Source of the DNA: Armatimonadota bacterium
Lineage (GTDB): Bacteria; Armatimonadota; UBA5829; DTJY01
Direction: 5' to 3'
Assembly: GCA_017993055.1 (NCBI GenBank)
Contig: JAGONM010000005.1
Coordinates: 1 to 64,000, forward strand
Length of the DNA: 64,000 nucleotides
In this document: piece by piece, positions 51,244-59,763 of the stretch
Numbering within the stretch: position 1 is the stretch's first letter
Layout of the letters: the number at the start of each line of letters is the position of its first letter
The notes under the pieces: generated by a model
The model's input: only the letters and a program-made list of their open reading frames with translations
Told to the model about the DNA's origin: nothing
Databases searched by the model: none
Program-made: the position numbers and the translations under genes

Positions 51244-52652
51244 TCGCGTGCCTCCCTGGGTGATGCCAGATTGCCGAACGATGCGTACTGCTGAAGGAAC
51301 TTCAGCTTGATCATGCCGGTGGGGCCGTTCCGCTGCTTGCCGATGATGATCTCAGTCACACCCTTCTCCTGCTCGGAGTCATCGGCGGCGGCGGGAGGCT
51401 CCTCGGCGGGCACTCCGTCCTCGTCCACCGCAATCTCCTTGCGCTTGTAGTAGTCGGCGCGGTAGAGGAACATCACGAGATCCGCTTCGGCCTCTATGGA
51501 GCCGCTCTCGCGCAGGTCGGAGAGCATCGGGCGCTTGTCCTGCCTCTGCTCGACCGCACGGCTGAGCTGCGAGCATGCGATCACCGGGACCTGCATCTCG
51601 CGCGCGAGGCTCTTCAGCGCGCGGGCCATCTCCGCTATCTCCTGGGTGCGGTTCTCCACCCGCCGGTGAGACTGCATGAGCTGAAGGTAGTCTACGACAA
51701 CCAGGCTGAGCCCGTGCTCGGCCTTGAGCCGCCGGCACTTGGACCGCATCTGCAGCGCGGTGACGTCGGTGGTGTCATCTATGAAGATGGGGGCGGTATA
51801 CAACCTCCCGACTCCCTCCGCGAGCTTCGGCCAGTCGCGATTCTCCATGTAGCCGGTCCTAAGTCGGTGAGCGTCAACGTGCGATTCGGAGCAGATCAGG
51901 CGAAGTGTGAGTTGTTCCTTCGACATCTCGAGGCTGAACACCGCCACCGGTTTCTGCTCTTTGACCGCGGCATGCCGGGCGATGTCGAGCACGAACGCGG
52001 TCTTACCCATCGAGGGCCGCGCGGCGACGATCACGAGGTCGGAGTTCTGCAGGCCGGAGGTGATGTTGTCGAGATCGCGAAAACCGGTCGGCAGACCGGA
52101 GACCTTGGCCTTCTCGTTGTACTGCTTCTCGATCCGCTCGAAGGCCTCCTGAGAGAGGGAGCTGATCGGCGAGAAATACTGTCCGACGCGTCTCTGGGAG
52201 ACTTGAAAGACCATCCGCTCAGCGCGGTCCATCACATCGTCTATTGACTCGACTTCGCCGTGACTGATTCCGATGATCTGCATCGAGGCGTCAATGAGCC
52301 GCCTGAGGATGGACTTCTCCTCGACTATGTGAGCGTAGTACTCGACGTTCGACGCGGTGGGAACACTGTCAATCAGCGACATGATGTACTCGATGCCGCC
52401 GACGGCTTCCAGTTTGCCGCTCCCTCGAAGCTCCTCCTGAATGGTGATGATGTCAACCGCCTCGCTGCGCTCCGCCAGCGACAGGAGGGCGTTGAAGATC
52501 ACCTGATGGGCCTCCCGATAGAAGTCCTCGGGTCTGAGGATGTCCATCGCCTTCTCGAGACCGGCGCGGTCAATCATCATGGAGCCGAGCGTTGACTGTT
52601 CGGCCTCCAGATTCTGAGGCGGGACTCTGTCCAGTAACTGAGTTAGCTGCAT
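51240..52652 (-). CDS. dnaB: Replicative DNA helicase
   Basis: This 470-residue hexameric helicase unwinds DNA at the fork. An N-terminal helical domain (~10-110, PPQNLEAEQSTLGSMM) and a RecA-like motor (~175-440) are present. Walker A is VAARPSMGKTAF, the Walker B strand is SLVVVDYLQLM, and the arginine-finger region lies in IIIGKQRNGPTG. No intein interrupts the gene. The rplI gene lies 78 bp upstream, the common rplI-dnaB order. Confidence 0.96.
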   Translation of the reverse strand: MQLTQLLDRVPPQNLEAEQSTLGSMMIDRAGLEKAMDILRPEDFYREAHQVIFNALLSLAERSEAVDIITIQEELRGSGKLEAVGGIEYIMSLIDSVPTASNVEYYAHIVEEKSILRRLIDASMQIIGISHGEVESIDDVMDRAERMVFQVSQRRVGQYFSPISSLSQEAFERIEKQYNEKAKVSGLPTGFRDLDNITSGLQNSDLVIVAARPSMGKTAFVLDIARHAAVKEQKPVAVFSLEMSKEQLTLRLICSESHVDAHRLRTGYMENRDWPKLAEGVGRLYTAPIFIDDTTDVTALQMRSKCRRLKAEHGLSLVVVDYLQLMQSHRRVENRTQEIAEMARALKSLAREMQVPVIACSQLSRAVEQRQDKRPMLSDLRESGSIEAEADLVMFLYRADYYKRKEIAVDEDGVPAEEPPAAADDSEQEKGVTEIIIGKQRNGPTGMIKLKFLQQYASFGNLASPREARE

Positions 52653-52730
52653 TGCGGTTCCTGATTGGCGCGGGCACCGGCAACCGCCAGGGTGACGGCG
52701 CCGGTACGACCACGAGCGTGAGCGGGGGCG

Positions 52731-53177
52731 CTACTCGCCCACTACCTCTACCGTCATGCCGACCGTGACGTCACGGTGCAAGTGGATGCGGATATCGTGC
52801 GTGCCGACGGACTTGATCGGCTCGTGAGAATCTATCTTCCTCTTGTCAACCTTGGCCCCAAGATCGTTCTGAATCGCCTCGGCGATGTCGGCCGGAGTAA
52901 CGGCCCCATAGAGCTTCGTCCCCTGCCCGACTTTGCCCTTGATCGTGACCTGCTTGCCCTCGATCTTCTCAGCGAGCGACTTTGCATCCTCGGCGAGCTT
53001 CTCGCCCTTCTGCTCCTCAGTCCGACGGCGCCGGTTCAACTCGGTCATGTGCCCGCCCTCGGCGGGAACGGCCAGATGCCGCGGAAACAGGAAGTTCCGG
53101 GCGTACCCCTCCGAGACGTTGACTATGTCATCGGGCTTCCCCAGACTCTTCACCTCACGGACCAGTATGACTCTCAT
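52731..53177 (-). CDS. rplI: 50S ribosomal protein L9
   Basis: This 148-residue protein binds 23S rRNA through its N-terminal domain (MRVILVREVKSLGKPDDIVNV) and has a long connecting helix (~42-75) and a C-terminal domain ending in a beta strand (VTVGMTVEVVGE). The RNA-binding N-domain YARNFLFPRHLA is typical. GGAGGAACC precedes the ATG. It is followed by dnaB. Confidence 0.97.
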   Translation of the reverse strand: MRVILVREVKSLGKPDDIVNVSEGYARNFLFPRHLAVPAEGGHMTELNRRRRTEEQKGEKLAEDAKSLAEKIEGKQVTIKGKVGQGTKLYGAVTPADIAEAIQNDLGAKVDKRKIDSHEPIKSVGTHDIRIHLHRDVTVGMTVEVVGE

Positions 53178-53221
53178 GGTTCCTCCTTGTTTTTCTACTT
53201 GTCTCGATCGAAAACCGCAGA

Positions 53222-54541
53222 CTATCTTGTCAGGCGCACGCCCAGCCCGGCCCTGTTCGCGCCCAGCAGTTCGTCCACGCCCAGCAGCACGGACCAGTCG
53301 TCGTTCAGACGATAGCCGGCCTTAGCATCGAGCCTGATGTGCTCCGCACCGTACAAATCCAGGCTGCCGAACGTCATCCCGGAGAAGCGGCGGTCGAGCC
53401 CCAGGCCCAGCTTGGACGAGTAGAAGCCGTATCGCAGATCCGTCCGGCTGTTGAGGGGCTTCGCGCCCTGCAGAATCAGCCTGTTGCCGGCCCCGACGTC
53501 GTACAGCCCAAGCCTGATGTAGTCATCACCCCGCAGAGGCACCTTCGTCGTCAGTTCGGCGCGCAGACGGTCATCGCCCGGCAGATACAGCACATCGAGG
53601 TCTACCCCCTCGGCGGGTGACTTGAAGCTCGGCCTCTTGGCGGAGAAGACCCTGTTGACCCGGTCTATGGTCTCCCGGGCTTCGCCGACGGCGGCCCTTG
53701 TCTCGGCGACTGTCTGGCGGATGTCCTCGTGGAACTTGGGATCGGTCATCAGGCTCTCGACTCCCAAGGCGCTCCTCTCGAGGCTCGAGACGACCCGTTC
53801 GAGCGTTTCGGCCGAACGGCGCGCAGACGCCGTCGTATCCCGCAGGTCTCCCTGTATGACACCCTCGGCAACAAACGACTCCAGTTCCGCGGTCATTCCT
53901 CGCACACTCTGTCCGGCGGAGCGCAAGCTGGACATGATAGCATCAATGTCGTCCTGGGAGCGTACCACAGTCTGACCGGCGGACGCCATTATCGCGTTCA
54001 GTTCCCCGGTAGCGCGGGCGATATTGGCCACCGATTGAGCGATGCCGGCGTTCAGCCTCTCATCGCCCATCATTTCCTTGAGACTCGCCGTCGCATCCGC
54101 AAGGTTCTCGAGAACTTCCTGCGCCTTAGGCATCATATCCTCCAGCCTGGCGGGAATGACGCCTTCCACAGTCGCGCCGTCCGACATGAAGCGCGATGAT
54201 TCGCGGTTCGGGATCACCTCGATAAGCTGCTGAGAGATGAGAATGCCGCTCTGCAGCGCGAACTGAGAACCCTCCGGAATGCGGTACTTGCGGTTGATGT
54301 CGAGCACGACCTTCGCGCGTTGATCGTCGTTGAGCGTCACGCTCGAAACCTGCCCGATCGTGACACCCGCCATGCGCACCTCAGCACCCGGCATGATCCC
54401 GAGTGCGTTGTCGAATGTCACGCGGACGCTGTACTTGTTGCGGCTGAACGTATAACCCTTGAGGAACAGGAAGACGCCCGCAAGGACCGCGACAGCCAAC
54501 AGGACCAATATGCCTACTCTGGCCGCAGGACTAAGTGTCAT
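53222..54541 (-). CDS. mlaD: MlaD-like MCE-domain periplasmic substrate-binding protein
   Basis: This 439-residue protein has an N-terminal membrane anchor (VGILVLLAVAVLAGVFLFLK), one MCE domain (~40-120, with VTFDNALGIMPGAEVRMAGV) and a long alpha-helical region (~130-300) likely to form a coiled-coil tunnel. The C-terminal ~130 residues are rich in alternating beta strands (LILQGAKPLNSRTDLRYGFY), an extra domain compared with E. coli MlaD (183 residues). It should carry phospholipid between membranes with MlaE and MlaF, encoded just upstream. The C-terminal part resembles barrel strands, which is unexplained. Confidence 0.85.
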   Translation of the reverse strand: MTLSPAARVGILVLLAVAVLAGVFLFLKGYTFSRNKYSVRVTFDNALGIMPGAEVRMAGVTIGQVSSVTLNDDQRAKVVLDINRKYRIPEGSQFALQSGILISQQLIEVIPNRESSRFMSDGATVEGVIPARLEDMMPKAQEVLENLADATASLKEMMGDERLNAGIAQSVANIARATGELNAIMASAGQTVVRSQDDIDAIMSSLRSAGQSVRGMTAELESFVAEGVIQGDLRDTTASARRSAETLERVVSSLERSALGVESLMTDPKFHEDIRQTVAETRAAVGEARETIDRVNRVFSAKRPSFKSPAEGVDLDVLYLPGDDRLRAELTTKVPLRGDDYIRLGLYDVGAGNRLILQGAKPLNSRTDLRYGFYSSKLGLGLDRRFSGMTFGSLDLYGAEHIRLDAKAGYRLNDDWSVLLGVDELLGANRAGLGVRLTR

Positions 54542-54550
54542 ACCCTACCC

Positions 54551-55306
54551 TCACTCCCTCACCGACGGCTTGATGGGGCCTTCGGCCCGGCCCTGGATGA
54601 ACTGCTGAACACGTTCATCACTGGAGGAGCGAATCTCGTCAGGACTCCCCAAGGCGATAATCGTGCCGTCATGAAGCATGGCGACCCTGTCGGAGATCGA
54701 GAAGACGCTCTTGATATCGTGCGAGACCACCACCGAGGTCACGCCAAGCTTGTCTCTCATATCCACTATCAGGTCGCCGATAACCTGCGTCATCACCGGG
54801 TCGAGTCCGCTGGTGGGCTCATCGTAGAACAGGAGTTCCGGGTTCATGGCGATGGCCCGAGCCAACCCTACCCGCTTTCTCATACCACCGCTCAGCTGAG
54901 CCGGGAGCATTTCCTCAGTGCCCGGGAGACCGACAAGATCGAGCTTCTCCGCGACTATGTCGCCTATTTCCTTCCTGCCGAGCCTGGTGTGCCTCGCCAG
55001 AGAGAAAGCGACGTTCTCAAAGACGGTCATCGAATCGAATAGGGCGCCGTACTGGAAGACCACGCCAGCTCGATGGCGAACGCGGTTCAACTCCTCCTCG
55101 GGCAGGCGGGTGATGTCCGTCTGGTCGAGTATCACTTGCCCGGACGCCGGCCGAATGAGTCCCGACATGATCTTCAAAAGGGTAGTCTTCCCCGATCCCG
55201 ACATACCCATAACGGTCACCGTCTCGCCCGCCCGGATGTGCAGGTTGAGATCACGCAGGATATCCCTGTCATCAACCCGGTAGTGTAGTCCCCTTACGGT
55301 AATCAA
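54551..55306 (-). CDS. mlaF: MlaF-type ABC transporter ATPase
   Basis: This 251-residue ATPase energises MlaE-dependent lipid transport. It has Walker A GMSGSGKTTLLKIMS, signature LSGGMRKRVGLARA, Walker B LLFYDEPTSGLDP and a switch histidine in VVSHDIKS. The start codon is TTG (55306) after GGGGCTGAG. It is located 26 bp after mlaE and 9 bp before mlaD. The C-terminal segment (~225-251) may interact with a partner such as MlaB, of which no gene is nearby. Confidence 0.92.
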   Translation of the reverse strand: MITVRGLHYRVDDRDILRDLNLHIRAGETVTVMGMSGSGKTTLLKIMSGLIRPASGQVILDQTDITRLPEEELNRVRHRAGVVFQYGALFDSMTVFENVAFSLARHTRLGRKEIGDIVAEKLDLVGLPGTEEMLPAQLSGGMRKRVGLARAIAMNPELLFYDEPTSGLDPVMTQVIGDLIVDMRDKLGVTSVVVSHDIKSVFSISDRVAMLHDGTIIALGSPDEIRSSSDERVQQFIQGRAEGPIKPSVRE

Positions 55307-55332
55307 CTCAGCCCCTATGCGGCCGCGAGGCC

Positions 55333-56145
55333 TCAGAAGCCCGGCGTGTTGCGCCCGAACATGACATACGCCAGGAAGAAGTTGGAGATATAGATCAGGA
55401 TCATCGAGATGACGACGGCGTTCATCGTCCGTCGACCCACTCCCGCCGCGCCGCCTGAAGTGGCAAGTCCCTGCTGAGTTCCCGCGATCGCGATAAACGC
55501 GCCGAAGAAAACCGTCTTGAGCAGACCCATCGCCACATCGTAGAAATCGAGCCAGATCCTGGTAGAGTTGAGACAGCTCGACCCGGACACTCCGTTCATC
55601 GTGGCGACCAGGTAGCCCCCGAAGCTGCCGACTATCATGCCCATCATGGTAAGCACGGGCAGCATTATCACCAGGGCGAGCAACCGAGGGGCCGCCAGGT
55701 ACTGGATGGGGCTCGTGCCCATGGAACGTAGGGCGTCAATCTGCTCCGTAACCTTCATCGTGCCGATCTCGGCCGCGATGGCCGACCCCGCTCTGGCCGC
55801 CACGACGATCGCCGTGAGCACCGGTGCAAGTTCGCGCGTGACCGAGAGCGAGACTCCACCGCCGACCAGGTTCCCGGCGCCGTACTGCACCAGCAACTGA
55901 GTGGTGTAGAGGGCGAGAACCGCTCCCGAGAAAGCCGTCGTAACGACTACGATCGGTATCGAATTGACCCCGACGGCCGCCATCTGGCAGATCGTGTCGC
56001 GCAGACTGACGTCGGCCTGGAGGATGCGCCTGATCGCCCCGCCGCCGACCAGGGTGGCCTCTCCGATGAACTCAAGGAATCCGCCGACGCTCTTCCCCAT
56101 CGCCCGTTCTGAGGCATCGCTCGCCAGTTCGCACCCGTTAGTCAC
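55333..56145 (-). CDS. mlaE: MlaE-type ABC permease
   Basis: This 270-residue permease of the MlaE family has five to six membrane helices. The conserved EQIDALRSMGTSPIQYL stretch and LVGGGVSLSVTRELAPVLT identify it. GTG at 56145, with GAGGTGG upstream, is preferred to the longer ATG, which lies upstream of the -10 element of the predicted promoter; ATG 56100 is also possible. It is the first gene of the mla operon, which may continue into rplI and the purine genes. It works with MlaF and MlaD. Confidence 0.9.
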   Translation of the reverse strand: MTNGCELASDASERAMGKSVGGFLEFIGEATLVGGGAIRRILQADVSLRDTICQMAAVGVNSIPIVVVTTAFSGAVLALYTTQLLVQYGAGNLVGGGVSLSVTRELAPVLTAIVVAARAGSAIAAEIGTMKVTEQIDALRSMGTSPIQYLAAPRLLALVIMLPVLTMMGMIVGSFGGYLVATMNGVSGSSCLNSTRIWLDFYDVAMGLLKTVFFGAFIAIAGTQQGLATSGGAAGVGRRTMNAVVISMILIYISNFFLAYVMFGRNTPGF

Positions 56146-56191
56146 ACCGCCACCTCGATCAACCGACGCTGGACGACTTCTTTGCGCGGTC

Positions 56192-56220
56192 ATTATACCG
56201 AACCGCAGGGGGTTTGTCCA
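56192..56220 (-). promoter_or_regulatory. Sigma-70-type promoter of the mla operon
   Basis: On the minus strand TGGACA (56220-56215), a 17-bp spacer and TATAAT (56197-56192). It is back-to-back with the hppA promoter, with only 5 bp between their -35 elements. Confidence 0.85.
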
Positions 56221-56225
56221 CCAGG

Positions 56226-56254
56226 TTGACATCGCCGGGAAGTGCCACTATAAT
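56226..56254 (+). promoter_or_regulatory. Consensus sigma-70 promoter of hppA
   Basis: TTGACA (56226-56231), a 17-bp spacer and TATAAT (56249-56254), a perfect match to both consensus elements. The leader is about 120 nt. Confidence 0.92.
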
Positions 56255-56285
56255 CTGTAGGGTTTTGACCTTGTTCGGTATCCCG

Positions 56286-56313
56286 GCGCCGATGTACACG
56301 GTTACATCGGCGC
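56286..56313 (+). promoter_or_regulatory. Hairpin in the hppA leader
   Basis: GCGCCGATGTA and TACATCGGCGC form a perfect 11-bp stem with a 6-nt loop, about 25 nt after the predicted transcription start. A 12-bp palindrome, GGCAGGCCTGCC, follows at 56340-56351. No known riboswitch class was recognised. Confidence 0.6.
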
Positions 56314-56379
56314 AAGACCGTTCAGAGCAGGCATGAAATGGCAGGCCTGCCCAATCTGAGAGAGGGGGAAGTATCTACT

Positions 56380-58806
56380 ATGCTTCACGCATCCGGGCGA
56401 GTCTCGGAGATCGGTCGTCGGCTCTTGTGCCGGCCGGTTACGCTTGCGGCCGCAGTCATCGGCATGATTGCCTCAGGAGGCATCGCACACGCATCCGAGG
56501 CTATCGAACTGCCAGTATTCAGTGAACTCGGCATGATGATGCCCGCGATCTGGATCGTATTCGTCAGCGCTATCATAGGCCTGCTTTTCGGGGCCAAGTG
56601 GTTCGTTTCGATCTCGAAGGAGGACCCCGGTTCGAGGGGAATGATCGAGGTCTCCCGCGCGGTACAGGAAGGGGCCTGGGCCTACCTGATGAAGCAGATC
56701 AAGACCATGATCTGGTTTGTCATCGCCATCGCAATCGGCCTGATATTCCTGTACAGGAACAACCCCGCGTACAACGTCGAGGGAACGGCGATGCCGCTCT
56801 ACATCGGCGTCGCGGTCGCTTTCGTGATGGGAGTCGCCGCGTCGTACCTTGCCGGCCTGATCGGCATGGCGATGGCGGTTCGAGCGAACTGCCGCGTCGC
56901 CAACGCCGCGCTCACCAGCTACAAGAAGGCTCTCTACATCGCATTCCGCTCGGGCGCCGTCTCCGGCATGGCGACCGTCGGCCTGGGGCTGCTCGGCGCG
57001 TGCATCGTGTTCTTCCTATTCGGCAACCAATCCATGAAGGTGCTGGTCGGCTTCGGCTTCGGCGGGTGTCTCGCCGCCCTTTTCATGAGGATCGGCGGAG
57101 GAATCTACACGAAGGCCGCTGACGTCGGCGCCGACCTGGTAGGCAAGGTGGAACAGGGTATTCCCGAGGACGATCCCCGGAACGCCGCCACCATCGCAGA
57201 CAACGTCGGCGACAACGTCGGCGACTGCGCCGGCATGGCCGCGGACGTCTTCGAGTCGTACGAGGTCACTCTCGTCGCCGCGATCATCCTCGGGGCGGCC
57301 GCGCACGCGGTCGTCGGCGGAGGAGCCGCGGTGCTGGCGCTGGTCGTCTACCCGCTTCTCATCAGAGCGGTCGGCGTCTTCGCCTCGATCATCGGCATCT
57401 ACTCGGTCGTCGGCAAAGACGACATGAACATGAACCCGATGCGCCCGATCAACATAGGCTACTGGGTTTCGGCGGCATTCGCCATACTCGGCTTCTTCGT
57501 CGTTTCCTGGTATGTCTTTGGAGTAGTTCATCCCGTGCAGGCGCACGGGGTTGACATCGCCTGGTGGAAGTTCGCCGCGGCGAACCTCATGGGCGTGATT
57601 CTTGCTCTCGTCATAGAGCGCACCACCGAGTACTTCACGGCGACGGAGAAGAAGCCCGTCACCGAGGCGGCAAAGGCCGCCAAGAGCGGACCTGCCACGA
57701 TCATCCTCAGCGGGTTCGCATCGGGGCTCGAGTCCGCTGTGTGGGGCGTGGTAGCGATCTGCGTCAGCATCCTGGCCTCGGCACTGCTCTTCAAGGATCC
57801 GATGATGGCCGCATACGGCGTGGCGCTATCCGGGCTCGGACTGCTGGCGACAACCGGCTTCATGCTCGCGATGGACACCTACGGCCCGATCTCGGACAAC
57901 GCGAACGGCGTCTTCGAGATGTCCGGCGCGCTGAAGGAAGAAGGCGTCAGCCCGAACGCCCACAAGATCGTCCACAAGCTCGACGCGGTCGGCAACACCA
58001 CCAAGGCTCTGACCAAGGGCTTGGCGATCGCGACCGCGGTCATCGCGGCGACCGCGCTTTTCAAGTCGTTCATGGCCGATGCCGGCCTGACGGCGATCCA
58101 GGTCAACCTGACCGAGGTGTTCATCGGCCTGTTGATCGGCGGAGCGGTGCCGTTCCTGTTCTGCTCGTTCGCGATCAACGCGGTAAGCCGCGCGGCATTC
58201 CAACTGGTTGAGGAAGTCCGCCGCCAGTTCCGCGAGATAGTGGGCATCATGGACTACGATCCGCGCTCGGGCTCCGACGTGGGCAAGCCGGACTACCAGC
58301 GGTGTGTCGAGATTTCCACGGCCGCGGCGCAGAAGGAACTCATGAGTCCGGCCGTCCTCGCCGTCTCGGCTCCGATCCTGGTGGCATTCGCCCTGGGATT
58401 CGAGGCGCTCGGCGGATTCCTGGCAGGCGCGATCCTCTCCGGTCAGCTGATGGCCGTCATGCTATCGAACACCGGCGGGCTGTGGGACAACGCCAAGAAG
58501 AAGATCGAGGACGGCATGTTCGGCGGCAAGGGCACCGACGAGCACAAGGCTGCGGTGGTAGGCGACACCGTCGGCGACCCGTTCAAGGACACCGCCGGCC
58601 CGGCGCTGAACCCGCTGATCAAGGTCATGAACCTGGTCGCGCTGCTTGTGGCGCCGATCTCGCTCGCGGACATGTCCATTACGGCTAGAGCGGTCGTGTC
58701 CATCGTGGCAATCCTGGCTCTGGTGGGTGCAACCCTCTGGAGCAAGCGAGGGGGTCTGGACGTGGACACAAGCGCTCCGGCCAAGATCGAAGAAGAGACT
58801 GCCTAG
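56380..58806 (+). CDS. hppA: K+-independent proton-pumping membrane pyrophosphatase
   Basis: This 808-residue, ~16-helix membrane protein couples PPi hydrolysis to ion pumping. The PPi-binding signature DVGADLVGKVEQGIPEDDPR and DNVGDNVGDCAGMAADVFES are exact, with GDTVGDPFKDTAGPA near the C-terminus. The determinant of K+ dependence reads GNTTKALTKG, with Lys542 and Thr545 in place of Ala and Gly, which marks the K+-independent, H+-pumping group. ATG 56380 is chosen over 56338 because GAGGGGGAAG lies before it; the N-terminus then includes a signal-like helix. A consensus promoter and a strong terminator flank the gene. Confidence 0.95.
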   Translation: MLHASGRVSEIGRRLLCRPVTLAAAVIGMIASGGIAHASEAIELPVFSELGMMMPAIWIVFVSAIIGLLFGAKWFVSISKEDPGSRGMIEVSRAVQEGAWAYLMKQIKTMIWFVIAIAIGLIFLYRNNPAYNVEGTAMPLYIGVAVAFVMGVAASYLAGLIGMAMAVRANCRVANAALTSYKKALYIAFRSGAVSGMATVGLGLLGACIVFFLFGNQSMKVLVGFGFGGCLAALFMRIGGGIYTKAADVGADLVGKVEQGIPEDDPRNAATIADNVGDNVGDCAGMAADVFESYEVTLVAAIILGAAAHAVVGGGAAVLALVVYPLLIRAVGVFASIIGIYSVVGKDDMNMNPMRPINIGYWVSAAFAILGFFVVSWYVFGVVHPVQAHGVDIAWWKFAAANLMGVILALVIERTTEYFTATEKKPVTEAAKAAKSGPATIILSGFASGLESAVWGVVAICVSILASALLFKDPMMAAYGVALSGLGLLATTGFMLAMDTYGPISDNANGVFEMSGALKEEGVSPNAHKIVHKLDAVGNTTKALTKGLAIATAVIAATALFKSFMADAGLTAIQVNLTEVFIGLLIGGAVPFLFCSFAINAVSRAAFQLVEEVRRQFREIVGIMDYDPRSGSDVGKPDYQRCVEISTAAAQKELMSPAVLAVSAPILVAFALGFEALGGFLAGAILSGQLMAVMLSNTGGLWDNAKKKIEDGMFGGKGTDEHKAAVVGDTVGDPFKDTAGPALNPLIKVMNLVALLVAPISLADMSITARAVVSIVAILALVGATLWSKRGGLDVDTSAPAKIEEETA

Positions 58807-58833
58807 CCTCGTCGTCATTCAGAGCAACGATCG

Positions 58834-58866
58834 AAGGCCGGGGGTCGAGCGACCCCCGGCCTTTTC
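58834..58866 (+). terminator. Rho-independent terminator of hppA
   Basis: AAGGCCGGGGGTC and GACCCCCGGCCTT pair perfectly over 13 bp with a 4-nt loop and end in a short T-rich tail (TTTTCC). It may also serve the convergent SDR gene. Confidence 0.9.
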
Positions 58867-58890
58867 CTCGTCTGATGGGACGCTCAGGTC

Positions 58891-59763
58891 TCACGTCTTG
58901 AGGGAGAGCTCCAGCGCCTCACGGAACGGTGTCGGCTCGATCTCGAACGACTCGGCGAACGCGTTGCGCTCCGTCACGCTGTCGCCGGCCATCATCGCGA
59001 GCTGGTCGCTCGTGATCGGGAAGCGGGCGGTCAGGCGCTCCATAGACGCTATCAGCGGCTTCATGAGCCAGAGCGGCAGATGGACCATCGGCTTGCGCAC
59101 GCCGAGGACTTCTGCTGTGACGCGCAGCATCTCATTGAACGTCAACTGCTCCGGCCCGCCGAACTCGTAGACGCTCCCCCACAACGAGCCGTCGGCCTGC
59201 ACCCTGACAAACGCGCGGGCAAGATCGCGGACGTAGAGCGGCTGGAGCCTGTACGTCCCCGTGCCGATGACAGGGATTACGGGAGGCCTGGTGACGAGAT
59301 CGCGGAGTATGCCGGTGAACTCGCCCCGCTCGCCGATGATCACAGACGGCCGGACGACGACCCACTCCATGCCGGACGCGCGCACGAGTTCCTCCGCCTG
59401 CCATTTGGTCGTCTCGTAGCGGGATACGCCGTCGGGTCGGGCGCCGAGCGCGCTCATGTGGATGATCCGCCTGACGCCGCGAGCTCCGGCGGCCTCGATG
59501 ACGTTTCGCGTACCCTCGACGTGGACTCGCTCGAAGGTGGCGCGGCCCCGCTCCCGGATGATCCCGACGAGGTGGACAATAGTCTCGACACCCGAGACGG
59601 CATCCGCGAGCGAACCCGGATCGGTGACGTCGCCGACTACCACCGACGCGCCCTCGATGGACGCAGGGGTCCGGGCCAGACACCGCACTTCGAGACGGGC
59701 CTCGGTCAACGCCCTGACAACGTGGCTTCCGACAAACCCCGTTCCCCCAGTGATAAGTATCAT
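58891..59763 (-). CDS. NAD(P)-binding atypical SDR / NDUFA9-like epimerase-family protein
   Basis: This 290-residue protein begins with the Rossmann motif ILITGGTGFVGSHVVRAL. It continues with HLVGIIRERG, HMSALGARPDGVSRYETTKW and VVRPSVIIGERGEF, which is the pattern of complex I NDUFA9-like atypical SDRs. The catalytic Tyr-x3-Lys is YETTK here. Substrate unknown; relatives are linked to quinone or lipid chemistry. ATG 59763 overlaps the stop of the DNA methylase by 4 bp, so translation is coupled to it. The longer frame upstream is rejected. Confidence 0.85.
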   Translation of the reverse strand: MILITGGTGFVGSHVVRALTEARLEVRCLARTPASIEGASVVVGDVTDPGSLADAVSGVETIVHLVGIIRERGRATFERVHVEGTRNVIEAAGARGVRRIIHMSALGARPDGVSRYETTKWQAEELVRASGMEWVVVRPSVIIGERGEFTGILRDLVTRPPVIPVIGTGTYRLQPLYVRDLARAFVRVQADGSLWGSVYEFGGPEQLTFNEMLRVTAEVLGVRKPMVHLPLWLMKPLIASMERLTARFPITSDQLAMMAGDSVTERNAFAESFEIEPTPFREALELSLKT

